Positions 7,342 through 17,400 are shown, counted from the stretch's first letter. The stretch: DNA of 41,240 nucleotides from CBDHHC01 sp050633205 (GCA_050633205.1 JBOEGA010000200.1:1-41240), one strand, 5' to 3'. Notes: a model not told the origin generated them from the sequence alone. Translations and numbers: made by a program.

Positions 7342-9075
7342 CTATTTCTTGAAATAAAGTTCATCCCCTGGCAGAGAACCATAGACATAAGGCTCCTGCC
7401 TGCGCCCTGTTCTTTTCAGAACCGTATCCCGTACTTTTCTGAAGAGCAGACTGACTTCAAGCTTATTCTTCTCCAGATGCTCAAGCAGTGCACGGGTATA
7501 AGGGCTGTGCTTGCCATCGCCATCATCCGCGACCTGCCCATCCCTTGCAGCAAAGGCTACAAGTGTCCCTCTTTCAGGCTCAACATTTGCCAGCCCACGT
7601 CCCAGAGAACGACTTCTGGAGCCATTGGTTTTCATTTTTTTACTGAACGGATTATCTCTACAAGCATCCAGAATCACCATACGCAACCTGCGCGCTTCAC
7701 TAACCTTGGATAAAACCCGATCCAGTGAAATTGCTTCCTCTTCAACATGAGCAGCATGCGCCAGTTTGGCATCAATCGGAATAACATAGTTTGTTCCACC
7801 AACCTGAATACCATGTCCGGCATAATAGATAAGTGCCCAGTCAGAGTTGACAGCTGCATCACCAAAATCCTTCAGTGTGGTACGCAACCCGTTATAATCA
7901 AGATTATACTTCTCGATCACCTGAACAAAACCAAGACGCTTTAAAGCATCAGCAACAGCCCGGGCATCATTAGCCGGATTTTTAAGTGATGAGGCATGTG
8001 AATATTTAGAGTTGCCGATCACCAGGGCCAGCCGTCTGCCCAGTTTAAAAGTAGATGGCTTATTATTGGTCTGCTCAAGTGGAATAACGGGACGATCCGG
8101 ATTTTTGGCAATCACAACAGGAGAAGAATTTTTCTTTCCCTCAATTCTTTTGATAGCCCGTTTCGCGTAATCTTTTGCACTACGTGAAGCCTGCAGATCA
8201 GGCAATGCCAGCACAGAGTAATAGTCACGCCTTGCCGTATCATATTCCTTTTTCAGCTCATAAGTAAAACCACGGTTTGTGTAGGCGTTTATGAGGTTAG
8301 GATCAAGACGGATTGCCTTATCATAATCCGCGATTGCCAGATCATGCTCCCGCGCATTCCTGTAAGAAGTTGCACGGTTTGAGTAATAGGATGCCTTATC
8401 AGGCTGAATACGAATTGCCTCTGTATGATCTGCAATTGCAAGAGCAAATTGCTTTTTTCGCGCATGAGCGAGACCTCTGTTATCGTACGCCAGCGCATAG
8501 TTTCGATTAAATCTGATTGCCTGTGTATAATCAGCTATTGCACGGTCGTAATCACCTTTTTGATGAAAGGCAAAACCACGGTTATTATAACTGATAGGAT
8601 CATTCCGTTTTATACGTATAGACTGATTATGATCCTGTATCGCCTTCTTGTAATTGCCCTGATAGCTATATGCCAGCCCCCGATTGTCATAGGTGCCTGC
8701 ATCTCCGGGTTTTAGGCGCAGAGCTTCATTATAGTCTTTAATTGCAAGGCTGTATTGCAACTTGCGTGCATATGCAAGCCCGCGATTACTGTATGCAAGC
8801 GCATAGTTAGGGTTATTAGTTATTGCCCGGCTATAGTCGCCTATAGCGCTATCAAATAGTGATTGATCGTGATAGGCGACACCGCGGTTATTATACGCCT
8901 TCGCAAGATTCTGTTTTGTTTCGCGGCCACTATTGATGATTTTGGTGCAGGCACTGACTTTTGGTTTTGTACCGCTGCAATTTTTCCAGTATGCCGCATT
9001 GGATGCATTTGCCGAAGATGCAAATCCAAGCAGAAAACTATAAATAATAAAAAATGATAATACCAACACCCGCAT
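7342..9075 (-). CDS. Exported TPR protein with C-terminal caspase (peptidase C14) domain
   Basis: Start chosen at ATG 9075 (577 residues) because GGAGGAG lies 7-8 bases upstream; an upstream GTG at 9105 lacks such a site. Residues 1-26 form a signal peptide, then a cysteine pair (NC…ACTKII), about seven TPR units (to about 300) and a caspase-like domain (about 345-577) beginning RRLALVIGNSKY. The catalytic dyad is intact: H421 in YYAGHG and C472 in ILDACRDNPF. This is a bacterial metacaspase/orthocaspase-type protease predicted to act in the periplasm or outside. Its substrates are unknown. It is a paralog of the next gene, which lacks the protease domain. Confidence 0.88.
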   Translation of the reverse strand: MRVLVLSFFIIYSFLLGFASSANASNAAYWKNCSGTKPKVSACTKIINSGRETKQNLAKAYNNRGVAYHDQSLFDSAIGDYSRAITNNPNYALAYSNRGLAYARKLQYSLAIKDYNEALRLKPGDAGTYDNRGLAYSYQGNYKKAIQDHNQSIRIKRNDPISYNNRGFAFHQKGDYDRAIADYTQAIRFNRNYALAYDNRGLAHARKKQFALAIADHTEAIRIQPDKASYYSNRATSYRNAREHDLAIADYDKAIRLDPNLINAYTNRGFTYELKKEYDTARRDYYSVLALPDLQASRSAKDYAKRAIKRIEGKKNSSPVVIAKNPDRPVIPLEQTNNKPSTFKLGRRLALVIGNSKYSHASSLKNPANDARAVADALKRLGFVQVIEKYNLDYNGLRTTLKDFGDAAVNSDWALIYYAGHGIQVGGTNYVIPIDAKLAHAAHVEEEAISLDRVLSKVSEARRLRMVILDACRDNPFSKKMKTNGSRSRSLGRGLANVEPERGTLVAFAARDGQVADDGDGKHSPYTRALLEHLEKNKLEVSLLFRKVRDTVLKRTGRRQEPYVYGSLPGDELYFKK

Positions 9076-9253
9076 TACAGCTCCTCCACAGTCTGATATT
9101 TTCACCTGTTATAACATAGAAGCCCGTATCACGAAATATTTCAATAGAGATTATTCCCCGTATGCCGGGTAAAAAAAGTGGGTGATTATCGGGTTTACGG
9201 TATTATTTTAAACAACACCTTCAACCTTTGAATTTCTACAGTCGGACAGACAG

Positions 9254-10042
9254 TTATAACCTGTTCCAGTCAGGTTTTCTTTTCTCAAAGAATGCAGTGA
9301 TTCCTTCCTGTGCATCAGGTGTTTCCCATGTATCAGCCAAAAGCCTGACGACTCTGTCAATCTCACTCTGATCTATTACAGGCCCCAGAGATCTTGCCAG
9401 TGCTTTAGAGCTTGCGACTGCTGCCGGAGAACATGCCAGATAGGGGGTTACTTCCGCTTCCACAGCAGAATCCAGCTCATTACTGCCAACGACTCTGGCT
9501 ACAAGCCCAAGCTCTTGTGCTTCATTGGTTCCAAAAATTCTGGCTGACATAAAGATTCGGCGCGCATTGCCTTCGCCAAGACGGGCGAGTACATATGGAC
9601 CGATCGTTGCAGGAACAATGCCCAGTCGGGTTTCTGTTAGTCCGAATTTGGCTTCCGGTACTGTTATCGCAATATCGCATATGCATATCAGCCCAAGACC
9701 GCCTCCAAAAGCCTGTCCCTGAATTCTGCCGATAAGTGGCTTCGGCAGAGTATTATATGCATCTATGATGCTGGCAAAACGGCTGGCCTGCTCTATTCTC
9801 TGCTCACGGCTGGCAGCAAACTGCTCTTTCATCCAGCCAAGATCTGCACCGGCACAGAAACTTTTTCCTTCGCCGGTTAATACAACCACTCTTATGCGGT
9901 CATCATTTCTGATCTGTTCATTGGCCTGTAACAGTTCATCCATCATGGGAGTTGAAATTGCATTGTGCTGATCACCACGGATGAAAGTCAGTGTAGCAAC
10001 ACCGCGCTCATCTGTTTCCAGACGGAGAGTATCATAATCCAT
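9254..10042 (-). CDS. liuC: Enoyl-CoA hydratase, probably 3-methylglutaconyl-CoA hydratase
   Basis: A crotonase-fold protein of 262 residues with the CoA-binding/oxyanion stretches (KSFCAGADLGWM and IQGQAFGGGLGL). In this operon it most likely hydrates 3-methylglutaconyl-CoA to HMG-CoA, the step between methylcrotonyl-CoA carboxylase and HMG-CoA lyase. Substrate is inferred from neighbours, since crotonases are hard to tell apart by sequence. AAGGGG precedes the ATG. It is the last gene of the six-gene operon, 21 bases after the lyase gene. Confidence 0.85.
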   Translation of the reverse strand: MDYDTLRLETDERGVATLTFIRGDQHNAISTPMMDELLQANEQIRNDDRIRVVVLTGEGKSFCAGADLGWMKEQFAASREQRIEQASRFASIIDAYNTLPKPLIGRIQGQAFGGGLGLICICDIAITVPEAKFGLTETRLGIVPATIGPYVLARLGEGNARRIFMSARIFGTNEAQELGLVARVVGSNELDSAVEAEVTPYLACSPAAVASSKALARSLGPVIDQSEIDRVVRLLADTWETPDAQEGITAFFEKRKPDWNRL

Positions 10043-10063
10043 ATTAATCAGCCCCTTATGTGA

Positions 10064-10915
10064 TTACTGCAGCAACTCCAATGCAAATTCACCAGCTTTG
10101 GAGAGCCTGGAAAGGTCAATACCTGTTTCATAGCCTTTGTCGTGCAGCATGGCAACGACAGAGGCTGTATCAACATTTCCCCTGGCACCGGGAGCATACG
10201 GACATCCTCCCAATCCACCAACAGAAGCATCAAAGGTGCATATACCTTTTTCCAGACTGACCTCTATATTTTCAAGGGCCCTGCCATTGGTATCATGATA
10301 ATGGCCTGCTAATCTGTTCGAACCAACAGCAGCAATAGCCTGATCCAGCATATCCGAGACTGTTTCCGGGGTTCCTGTACCAATTGTGTCTCCAAGGCTG
10401 ATCTCATAGCAGCCCAGCATTGCCAGCTGGCTAACGACCCTTGCAACAGCGTCCGGTGAAACCTCACCATCATAAGGGCATCCCACGACACAGCTTACAT
10501 ACCCCCGAAGAGGCAGATTTTTCTCTTTTGCCAAATCCGCAACCGGGCGAAATCTCTGAATACTTTCCTCTATGGAACAGTTGATATTTTTCCGGCTGAA
10601 CCCTTCAGAAGCTGATGCAAATATGGCCACTTCATCAGCTTCTGCTGCAATAGCTGCCTGTAATCCTTTCATATTTGGCGTCAGTGCCGTATAGGCTACT
10701 CCGGGCTTACGGGTAATCCTATTGAGGACATCAGCCGCATCTGCCATTTGCGGAACCCATCTGGCAGATACGAAAGATGTCACTTCAATTTTTGAGAAGC
10801 CACAATCTGACAAAAGATCTACAAGCTTAACCTTGTCTTTTGTGGCTATTATTTTTTTCTCGTTCTGCAGACCATCTCTCGGGCCCATTTCAAAGAGAGT
10901 TATGTTCCTGCTCAT
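10064..10915 (-). CDS. liuE: Hydroxymethylglutaryl-CoA lyase
   Basis: A 283-residue HMGL-like TIM-barrel enzyme that splits HMG-CoA into acetoacetate and acetyl-CoA, the last step of leucine breakdown. The start motif FEMGPRDGLQNE, the HYHDTNGRALEN metal-site region and the signature loop GGLGGCPYAPGARGNVDT with the active-site cysteine are all present. AGGAG lies 4 bases before the ATG, and the gene overlaps the 3' end of the acyl-CoA synthetase gene by 26 bases, implying translational coupling. Also known as mvaB or hmgL. Confidence 0.93.
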   Translation of the reverse strand: MSRNITLFEMGPRDGLQNEKKIIATKDKVKLVDLLSDCGFSKIEVTSFVSARWVPQMADAADVLNRITRKPGVAYTALTPNMKGLQAAIAAEADEVAIFASASEGFSRKNINCSIEESIQRFRPVADLAKEKNLPLRGYVSCVVGCPYDGEVSPDAVARVVSQLAMLGCYEISLGDTIGTGTPETVSDMLDQAIAAVGSNRLAGHYHDTNGRALENIEVSLEKGICTFDASVGGLGGCPYAPGARGNVDTASVVAMLHDKGYETGIDLSRLSKAGEFALELLQ

Positions 10916-12542
10916 CCAGCTCCTGCTTTGCCCATTTTCTCAGTTCACCACGAATAATTTTACCTGTAACGGTCATGGGCAATTCTTCTACAAAGGCAAT
11001 TTCTCTCGGGTATTCATGCGCTGACAGCCTGGTCTTTACCCAGTTCTGTATATCTTTTGCAAGAAAGTCGGATTGCTCCATATCTTCCCTGAGTACAATA
11101 TAAGCTTTTACAATTTCTGTACGCTCTTTATCAGGCTTGCCAATTACTCCTGCATTCTTTACGGCTGAATGACTCATGAGGTTATCCTCTATTTCGCCTG
11201 GTCCTATGCGGTATCCTGCTGAAGTGATTACGTCATCATCCCGACCAATAAACTGCAACCAGTTATTACTATCTCTTATTCCCTTGTCACCAGTAAGCAG
11301 CCATTCCCCTGCAAATTTATTCCGGGTTGCTTCCGGATTATTCCAGTATTTCAGAAACATAACCGGATTGGGGTTTTTGATCGCTACATTACCGCTTTCT
11401 CCATCAGGGAGGGTTTCGCCATTGTCATCGACAATCCGTACCACATGTCCCGGCACAGCCTTACCCATCCAGCCCGGTCGCCCGTTCATCAGCTTCGTGC
11501 AGGAGGATATGACCATATTGCATTCCGTCTGGCCATAAAACTCATTGATTGTCAGCCCAAATGTCTTGCGCCCCCAATCAAGAAGTTCCGGGCCTAAAGA
11601 TTCCCCGCCACTGGCTATTGTCCGCATATTCAGTTTCCAGCGTTTTTCCGGATCTTTTAATGTACGCATCATTTTCAGTGCTGTCGGGGGAATGAATGCA
11701 TTTTTAATCTGATGTTTTTCCAACAGATCAAATGCGGCTTCTGCTGTAAATTTATCAAAGCGCTTTGCCACAACCGGAACACCATGATGTAGTGCCGGCA
11801 TCAATACATCCAGCAGCCCGCCAATCCATGCCCAATCTGCCGGTGTCCAGATTTTATCTCCGGGCTGGGGCAACAGATCGTGACTCATTTCAACACCGGG
11901 TAAATGCCCGAGCAGAACCCGATGTGCATGTAAAGCACCTTTGGGCTGACCTGTTGTACCTGACGTATAGATAATGAAAGCCGGATCGTCTGCTTTGGTG
12001 TTTACCGGAAGAAAGTCCCGTGACTGATTTTCCATCTCCAGATAAAGGTCGAGAGAACCGTGATGGCTACCATCCATAGTTAAAATGAACTCAAGTTCTG
12101 GTAGCTTATCCCTGATCTGATTAAGTTTTTCTGCACCAACTCCGTTTGTTACAATTGCTTTGACACCAGCATCATTGAGCCTGTACTCAAGCCCGTCGAT
12201 ACCAAATAACATGAATAGAGGAAGTGAAATTGCTCCGATTTTATGAGATGCAATATGAGCAAACACTGTTTCGGGTGCCTGAGGTAATAACACCCCTATC
12301 CGGTCTCCCCGCTTCAAACCCAATTCGGTAAAGCAGTTCGCCAGCTTGTTTGAAAGCATTTTCAGTTCAGAGAAGTTATAATTTACCACTCTGTTATTCG
12401 CATCAATAAATGTAAGTGCCAGACGTTTTGGGTCTTTATTGGCCCACTTATCACATATATCTACGCCGATATTATAAAATTCAGGGATATTCCAGGAAAA
12501 GGTTTCCCTGATTTCTTCATAGGTATCTCCTTTAGGAAGCAT
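10890..12542 (-). CDS. AMP-forming acyl-CoA synthetase in the leucine operon
   Basis: ATG 12542 (550 residues) was chosen because GGAG lies 7 bases upstream; the longer frame to 12599 runs deep into the carboxylase gene. ANL-superfamily motifs in order are the P-loop YTSGTTGQPKGALH, NEFYGQTE, the hinge GEWLLTGDKG, and VTGKIIRGELR with the catalytic lysine. It activates a carboxylic acid to its CoA ester with ATP. The substrate is not readable: isovalerate or another short/branched acid, or acetoacetate, would suit the position between mccA and the lyase. It resembles acetyl/medium-chain synthetases more than the longer acetoacetyl-CoA synthetases. It overlaps mccA by 11 bases. Confidence 0.85.
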   Translation of the reverse strand: MLPKGDTYEEIRETFSWNIPEFYNIGVDICDKWANKDPKRLALTFIDANNRVVNYNFSELKMLSNKLANCFTELGLKRGDRIGVLLPQAPETVFAHIASHKIGAISLPLFMLFGIDGLEYRLNDAGVKAIVTNGVGAEKLNQIRDKLPELEFILTMDGSHHGSLDLYLEMENQSRDFLPVNTKADDPAFIIYTSGTTGQPKGALHAHRVLLGHLPGVEMSHDLLPQPGDKIWTPADWAWIGGLLDVLMPALHHGVPVVAKRFDKFTAEAAFDLLEKHQIKNAFIPPTALKMMRTLKDPEKRWKLNMRTIASGGESLGPELLDWGRKTFGLTINEFYGQTECNMVISSCTKLMNGRPGWMGKAVPGHVVRIVDDNGETLPDGESGNVAIKNPNPVMFLKYWNNPEATRNKFAGEWLLTGDKGIRDSNNWLQFIGRDDDVITSAGYRIGPGEIEDNLMSHSAVKNAGVIGKPDKERTEIVKAYIVLREDMEQSDFLAKDIQNWVKTRLSAHEYPREIAFVEELPMTVTGKIIRGELRKWAKQELDEQEHNSL

Positions 12543-14535
12543 CGCTTGACTCCATAACCAACAGAACCGCCCCCTCCACGACAAGATCGCCCTCTGCAAC
12601 TGTTATGGAAGTAATTATACCATCAAATGGTGCCAGAAGAGAATGCTCCATTTTCATTGCTTCCATAGATATAAGACGATCGCCCTTTTTGACAGCCTGA
12701 TCGTTGAGGACCGATACTATTTTTACAAGCCCTGGCATCGGCGCTTTGATTTCGCCTGAATGTTCCCCACTCTCATCAAAGCTCTGTAAATTATCTTTGC
12801 GATTAAAATTATATGTAGCACCATTCAGGAATATGGAGACCGTCTGATCATATTCTGCAAAGCTGGCTTTATGAATTGTTTTATTTGCCTGATAGCATAT
12901 TTCATTTCCCAGGACCGACTGAACTGAAAACATAAAGGACTTACCGTCTACAGTAATTTTGTATGTGTCTTTTCCTGAGAAAATCAGAGATATATCAAGT
13001 GCGTTATCATTTATCAGCAATTTGATAAACTGTTGCATTTCCCCCCATAAAGACCATCCGGCAAGTTGCTGCCAGGGAGAGTTTTCCGGCTTTTTTGTCA
13101 GTCCGAAAGCTACAAGAGTGGCTATTGCGATCGCCTCAAGTGGCGGCTCGCTATTCTGGATCAAATCCCTTATTTTTTCTTCAATTAATCCAGTATGGAC
13201 ATCACCGGAATTAAAATCTGCATCCTTACAAAGGTTTGAGAGAAAGCTGATATTACCAGTGCATCCGGCTATATGAGTATTCTCCAAAGCATCACGCATT
13301 AACCCCAGTGCTGCATCCCGTGTCTGACCATGAGTGATCAGTTTTCCTATCATTGGGTCATAGTATGGGGTAATTTCGTCTCCTTCAACGACACCGTTAT
13401 CAACACGTATACTTTTGCCTTCAGCAGGCATATGCAAAAATGTCAGTTTGCCAGTGGAAGGCAGGAAATTCAGATCCGGGTTCTCGGCATAAATACGGGT
13501 TTCGAAAGCCCAGCCATTGATCTTCAACTCACTTTGTTTAACAGGTAACTGCTCACCGGATGCAACACGCAACTGCCATTCAACCAGATCATGACCGGTG
13601 ATATACTCAGTCACCGGGTGCTCCACCTGAAGGCGGGTGTTCATTTCCATGAAATAGAATTTATCCGGTTGCAAACCTTCTGAAGCATCAACAATAAATT
13701 CTATTGTTCCGGCACCTGAATAGTTCACTGCCTTGGCAGCTTTGACGGCTGCATCTCCCATTGCAGTTCGCATGGCTTCAGTCATTCCGGGGGCTGGCGC
13801 TTCCTCTATGACTTTCTGGTGCCTGCGCTGAAGGGAGCAATCACGCTCGAACAGATGAACCACATTGCCATGATTATCACCGAATACCTGTATTTCTATA
13901 TGGCGCGGTCTGGTTATATATTTCTCAATCAGGACATGTGCATCACCGAATGCTGATTTCCCTTCCTGCTGTGCACTAAGCAGTGCAGATTGAAAATCTG
14001 CGGCTCTCTCAACAAGGCGCATGCCCTTACCACCGCCACCTGCTCGTGCTTTAATCAGAACCGGATACCTTGTCTTTTCCGCTTCACGGCTAAGAAATTC
14101 AGCATCCTGATTTTCCCCCTGATATCCAGGCACAACCGGAACCCCGGCTTCGATCATCAGATCTTTCGCAGCATCCTTTAATCCCATAGCCCGAATGGCA
14201 TTTGCAGAAGGGCCGATAAAACAGATATTATTCATTTCCAGCGCTTCAACAAAATCCGGGTTCTCAGAGAGAAAACCATAACCGGGGTGAACAGCTTCTG
14301 CGCCACTTGCTTTACAGGCGGCAATAATGTTATCGAAATCCAGATAGCTCTCACTGGCCTGTGACGGGCCAATATGGATTGCTTCATCTGCCATTTTTAC
14401 GTGAAGTGCTGTACTGTCTGCATCCGAGTAAACGGCAACAATTCGAATGCCCATTCGTCTGGCTGTTCGGATGACCCGGCAGGCAATTTCACCTCTGTTG
14501 GCTATCAGTATTTTTTTGAACATGCTCATAATCAT
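12532..14535 (-). CDS. liuD: Methylcrotonyl-CoA carboxylase alpha (biotin) subunit
   Basis: A protein of about 667 residues. The biotin carboxylase domain begins FKKILIANRGEIACRVIRTARRMGI, with the ATP-grasp loop ARAGGGGKGMR and EMNTRLQVEHPVTE. A middle linker domain and a C-terminal biotinyl domain with SMEAMKMEH (biotinylated lysine) follow. With the beta subunit it carboxylates 3-methylcrotonyl-CoA. ATG 14535 shares a base with the beta-subunit stop (TGATG) and has AGGA upstream; ATG 14523 would give the more canonical MFKKIL start. The overlap implies coupled synthesis of the two subunits. Specificity for methylcrotonyl- rather than propionyl-CoA is inferred from the operon. Confidence 0.93.
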   Translation of the reverse strand: MIMSMFKKILIANRGEIACRVIRTARRMGIRIVAVYSDADSTALHVKMADEAIHIGPSQASESYLDFDNIIAACKASGAEAVHPGYGFLSENPDFVEALEMNNICFIGPSANAIRAMGLKDAAKDLMIEAGVPVVPGYQGENQDAEFLSREAEKTRYPVLIKARAGGGGKGMRLVERAADFQSALLSAQQEGKSAFGDAHVLIEKYITRPRHIEIQVFGDNHGNVVHLFERDCSLQRRHQKVIEEAPAPGMTEAMRTAMGDAAVKAAKAVNYSGAGTIEFIVDASEGLQPDKFYFMEMNTRLQVEHPVTEYITGHDLVEWQLRVASGEQLPVKQSELKINGWAFETRIYAENPDLNFLPSTGKLTFLHMPAEGKSIRVDNGVVEGDEITPYYDPMIGKLITHGQTRDAALGLMRDALENTHIAGCTGNISFLSNLCKDADFNSGDVHTGLIEEKIRDLIQNSEPPLEAIAIATLVAFGLTKKPENSPWQQLAGWSLWGEMQQFIKLLINDNALDISLIFSGKDTYKITVDGKSFMFSVQSVLGNEICYQANKTIHKASFAEYDQTVSIFLNGATYNFNRKDNLQSFDESGEHSGEIKAPMPGLVKIVSVLNDQAVKKGDRLISMEAMKMEHSLLAPFDGIITSITVAEGDLVVEGAVLLVMESSDAS

Positions 14536-16142
14536 CACATCCTGAAAATACCGAAGCGTGTATCGGCAATTGGTGCATTTAAAGTGGCAGAAAGACTGAG
14601 GCCCAACACGTCCCTCGATTTACGGGGATCAATTACGCCATCATCCCAAAGACGGGCAGATGCATAGAGCGGGTGACCCTGAGTTTCAAACTGATCTATG
14701 ATGGGTTGTTTAAATTTGCCTTCATCCTTCTCGCTCCATTGTTCACCAGACCGTTCAATGCCCTGACGCTTCACTGTAGCCAGCACTCCTGCGGCCTGCT
14801 CGCCACCCATTACAGAGATACGTGAATTCGGCCATGTCCACAGGAACCTTGGTGAGTATGCCCGCCCACACATGCCATAATTCCCGGCTCCAAATGAACC
14901 GCCAACCAGCATGGTAATTTTAGGCACCTGAGATGTTGCAACAGCAGTTACCAGCTTGGCACCATGTTTTGCGATGCCTTCAGATTCATATTTCTGACCA
15001 ACCATAAATCCGGTAATATTCTGCAGAAAAACAAGTGGTATTTTACGCTGAGAACAAAGCTCTACAAAATGCGCACCTTTTAATGCACTTTCAGAAAACA
15101 GAACACCGTTGTTTGCTATTATGCCTACCGGTATTCCATGAATATGAGCAAAGCCGCATACCAGTGTCGTACCAAAACGTGCCTTGAATTCATCCAGTCT
15201 GGAGCCATCAACGATACGCGCTATGACTTCACGAATATCAAATGGCTGTTTTGTATCCGCAGGTATTACACCGAGAAGTTCATCGGGGTCATAAATTGGT
15301 GCTTCTGACGTTTCGATATTTGTCTCGGTTATTTTATTGCGATTGAGATTAGATACTGCCTGTCTTGCCAGTGCCAAAGCATGAACATCATCTTCTGCCA
15401 GATGGTCTGCAACGCCAGACAGTCTTGTATGCACATCACCGCCGCCGAGATCTTCTGCGCTGACTTCCTCTCCCGTAGCTGCTTTTACCAACGGAGGGCC
15501 TGCAAGGAATATCGTGCCCTGCTCTTTAACTATTATTGTTTCATCAGACATGGCCGGGACATAAGCACCACCTGCCGTACAGGACCCCATCACTACAGCA
15601 ATCTGAGGAATGGCTTTGGCAGACATATTGGCCTGATTATAAAATATCCTTCCGAAATGATCCCGGTCCGGAAATACTTCGTCCTGATTGGGAAGGTTTG
15701 CCCCACCGGAATCCACGAGATAGATACATGGCAGATTATTCTGTTCTGCTATTTCCTGTGCGCGCAGATGTTTTTTCACAGTCATAGGGTAGTAGGTGCC
15801 GCCCTTTACAGTGGCATCATTGCAGACAATCATAACTTCTTGATTGCAGACACGACCAACTCCGGTAATGATTCCTGCTGAAGGCGAAGCCCCGTCATAC
15901 ATATTATGCGCTGCCAACTGACCACATTCCAGAAAAGGAGATCCCGGATCAAGCAGTCGCTGAATGCGTTCCCTTGGCAGAATTTTTCCTCTTGAAACAT
16001 GTCTGTCCCTGGCTTTGTCTCCACCACCAAAGCTTGCAAGAGATGCTGCATTCTTTATTTCTTTGAGAGATTGTTCTGCTGCTTTTCTGTTCGCCTTAAA
16101 TTCCTCACACTGAGGGGAAAGGCCGGACTGGATAACACCCAT
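14535..16142 (-). CDS. liuB: Methylcrotonyl-CoA carboxylase beta (carboxyltransferase) subunit
   Basis: A 535-residue carboxyltransferase with both crotonase-like halves: the N-terminal part (YLVDSGGANLPNQDEVFPDRDHFGRIFYNQANMS) and the C-terminal part (GGSFGAGNYGMCGRAYSPRFLWTWPNSRISVMGGEQAAGV). These stretches are characteristic of MCC rather than propionyl-CoA carboxylase beta chains. It moves CO2 from carboxybiotin to 3-methylcrotonyl-CoA. Its ATG overlaps the stop of the dehydrogenase gene by one base, and its stop overlaps the alpha-subunit start, so the three genes are tightly coupled. Confidence 0.95.
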   Translation of the reverse strand: MGVIQSGLSPQCEEFKANRKAAEQSLKEIKNAASLASFGGGDKARDRHVSRGKILPRERIQRLLDPGSPFLECGQLAAHNMYDGASPSAGIITGVGRVCNQEVMIVCNDATVKGGTYYPMTVKKHLRAQEIAEQNNLPCIYLVDSGGANLPNQDEVFPDRDHFGRIFYNQANMSAKAIPQIAVVMGSCTAGGAYVPAMSDETIIVKEQGTIFLAGPPLVKAATGEEVSAEDLGGGDVHTRLSGVADHLAEDDVHALALARQAVSNLNRNKITETNIETSEAPIYDPDELLGVIPADTKQPFDIREVIARIVDGSRLDEFKARFGTTLVCGFAHIHGIPVGIIANNGVLFSESALKGAHFVELCSQRKIPLVFLQNITGFMVGQKYESEGIAKHGAKLVTAVATSQVPKITMLVGGSFGAGNYGMCGRAYSPRFLWTWPNSRISVMGGEQAAGVLATVKRQGIERSGEQWSEKDEGKFKQPIIDQFETQGHPLYASARLWDDGVIDPRKSRDVLGLSLSATLNAPIADTRFGIFRM

Positions 16143-17305
16143 TATGCAGTCTCCTGAAACAGTTCCCGCCCGATTAACATGCGCCTGATTTCAGATGTTC
16201 CAGCACCTATTTCATAAAGCTTGGCATCTCTCAACAGTCTGCCTGTCGGATATTCGTTGGTATAGCCAACACCACCCAGCGCCTGTATGGCTTCAAGTGC
16301 GCACCATGTCGCTTTTTCGGCTGAATAGAGTATACATCCGGCGGCATCCTTGCGGGTTGTTTCACCCCGGTCGCATGCTGCTGCAACTGCATATACATAG
16401 GAACGGCAGGCGTTCATGGTTGTATACATATCTGCCAGCTTGCCCTGCATAAGCTGAAATTCGCCGATTGGTGTGTCAAACTGCTTGCGTTCATGGACAT
16501 AGGGCATAACGACATCCATACAGGCTGCCATTATCCCAATTGGCCCACCGGACAGCACAACACGTTCATAGTCGAGGCCGGACATAAGAACATTTACTCC
16601 CCTGCCCTCTTCACCCAGAATATTTTCATAGGGCACTTCACAGTCCTCGAAGACCAGTTCGCATGTGTTTGAACCGCGCATTCCAAGTTTATCCAGTTTT
16701 TGCGCTGTTGAGAAACCTGTCATTGTTTTTTCAATGAGGAATGCTGTAATGCCTTTTGATCCGGCATCAGGATCTGTTTTGGCATAGACGATAAGAGTAT
16801 CCGCATCAGGACCATTTGTGATCCACATTTTATTGCCATTCAGGATAAAGCGGTCATTGCGTTTTTCTGCATGTAATTTCATGGATACGACATCAGAACC
16901 TGCTCCCGGTTCTGACATGGCTAATGCTCCGATATTTTCGCCCGAACATAATTTGGGGAGATATCTCGCTTTTTGCTCTGCCGTTCCGTTTTTATTGATC
17001 TGATTGACGCAAAGGTTTGAATGAGCACCGTAAGATAAACCGATTGATGCAGAAGCCCTGGATATCTCTTCCATTACAATAACATGAGCGAGATAGCCCA
17101 TACCGGAACCGCCACAGGATTCATCTGCTGTAACCCCGAGAAGGCCCAGCTCTCCTAATTGAGGCCATAAGTCAGCCGCGAATGTGTTGGTTTCATCTAT
17201 CTCTGCAGCACGTGGAGCCAGCTTCTCCTGAGACCAGCGATGAACCAGATCGCGCAATGCGTTGATGTCATCCCCTAATCCAAAGTCCATCCCTGCAGAA
17301 AACAT
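16142..17305 (-). CDS. liuA: Isovaleryl-CoA dehydrogenase
   Basis: An acyl-CoA dehydrogenase of 387 residues. FAD/substrate stretches ALAMSEPGAGSDV and KMWITNGPDADTLIVYAKT are present, with a C-terminal IGAGTSEIRRMLIGREL. The catalytic glutamate lies in GLDYERVVLSGGPIG, the position used by isovaleryl-CoA dehydrogenases rather than the later position of short-chain enzymes. It oxidises isovaleryl-CoA to 3-methylcrotonyl-CoA. It is first in the operon, and AGGAG sits 6 bases before the ATG. A 9-bp-arm palindrome lies about 100 bases upstream. No regulator gene is adjacent. Confidence 0.94.
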   Translation of the reverse strand: MFSAGMDFGLGDDINALRDLVHRWSQEKLAPRAAEIDETNTFAADLWPQLGELGLLGVTADESCGGSGMGYLAHVIVMEEISRASASIGLSYGAHSNLCVNQINKNGTAEQKARYLPKLCSGENIGALAMSEPGAGSDVVSMKLHAEKRNDRFILNGNKMWITNGPDADTLIVYAKTDPDAGSKGITAFLIEKTMTGFSTAQKLDKLGMRGSNTCELVFEDCEVPYENILGEEGRGVNVLMSGLDYERVVLSGGPIGIMAACMDVVMPYVHERKQFDTPIGEFQLMQGKLADMYTTMNACRSYVYAVAAACDRGETTRKDAAGCILYSAEKATWCALEAIQALGGVGYTNEYPTGRLLRDAKLYEIGAGTSEIRRMLIGRELFQETA

Positions 17306-17400
17306 GCTGTGCTCCTTTACGATTAACCGTCTGATCAGAGTAAATGTTACAGCATAAAATTGTAGTTAACGATGGTTTATCTTCTACAAAACTACTGAAA

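Noticed and set aside
7477..8715. Plus-strand open frames opposite the caspase-TPR gene
   Set aside because: Shadows of a repeat-rich gene; no ribosome-binding sites or recognisable proteins.
9130..9180. CCCG…CGGG stem after the enoyl-CoA hydratase as a terminator
   Set aside because: On the minus strand the T run precedes the stem rather than following it, and the stem is only 4 bp.
15381..15881. Plus-strand 166-residue frame opposite the MCC beta gene
   Set aside because: It is antisense to a certain gene and its translation looks random.
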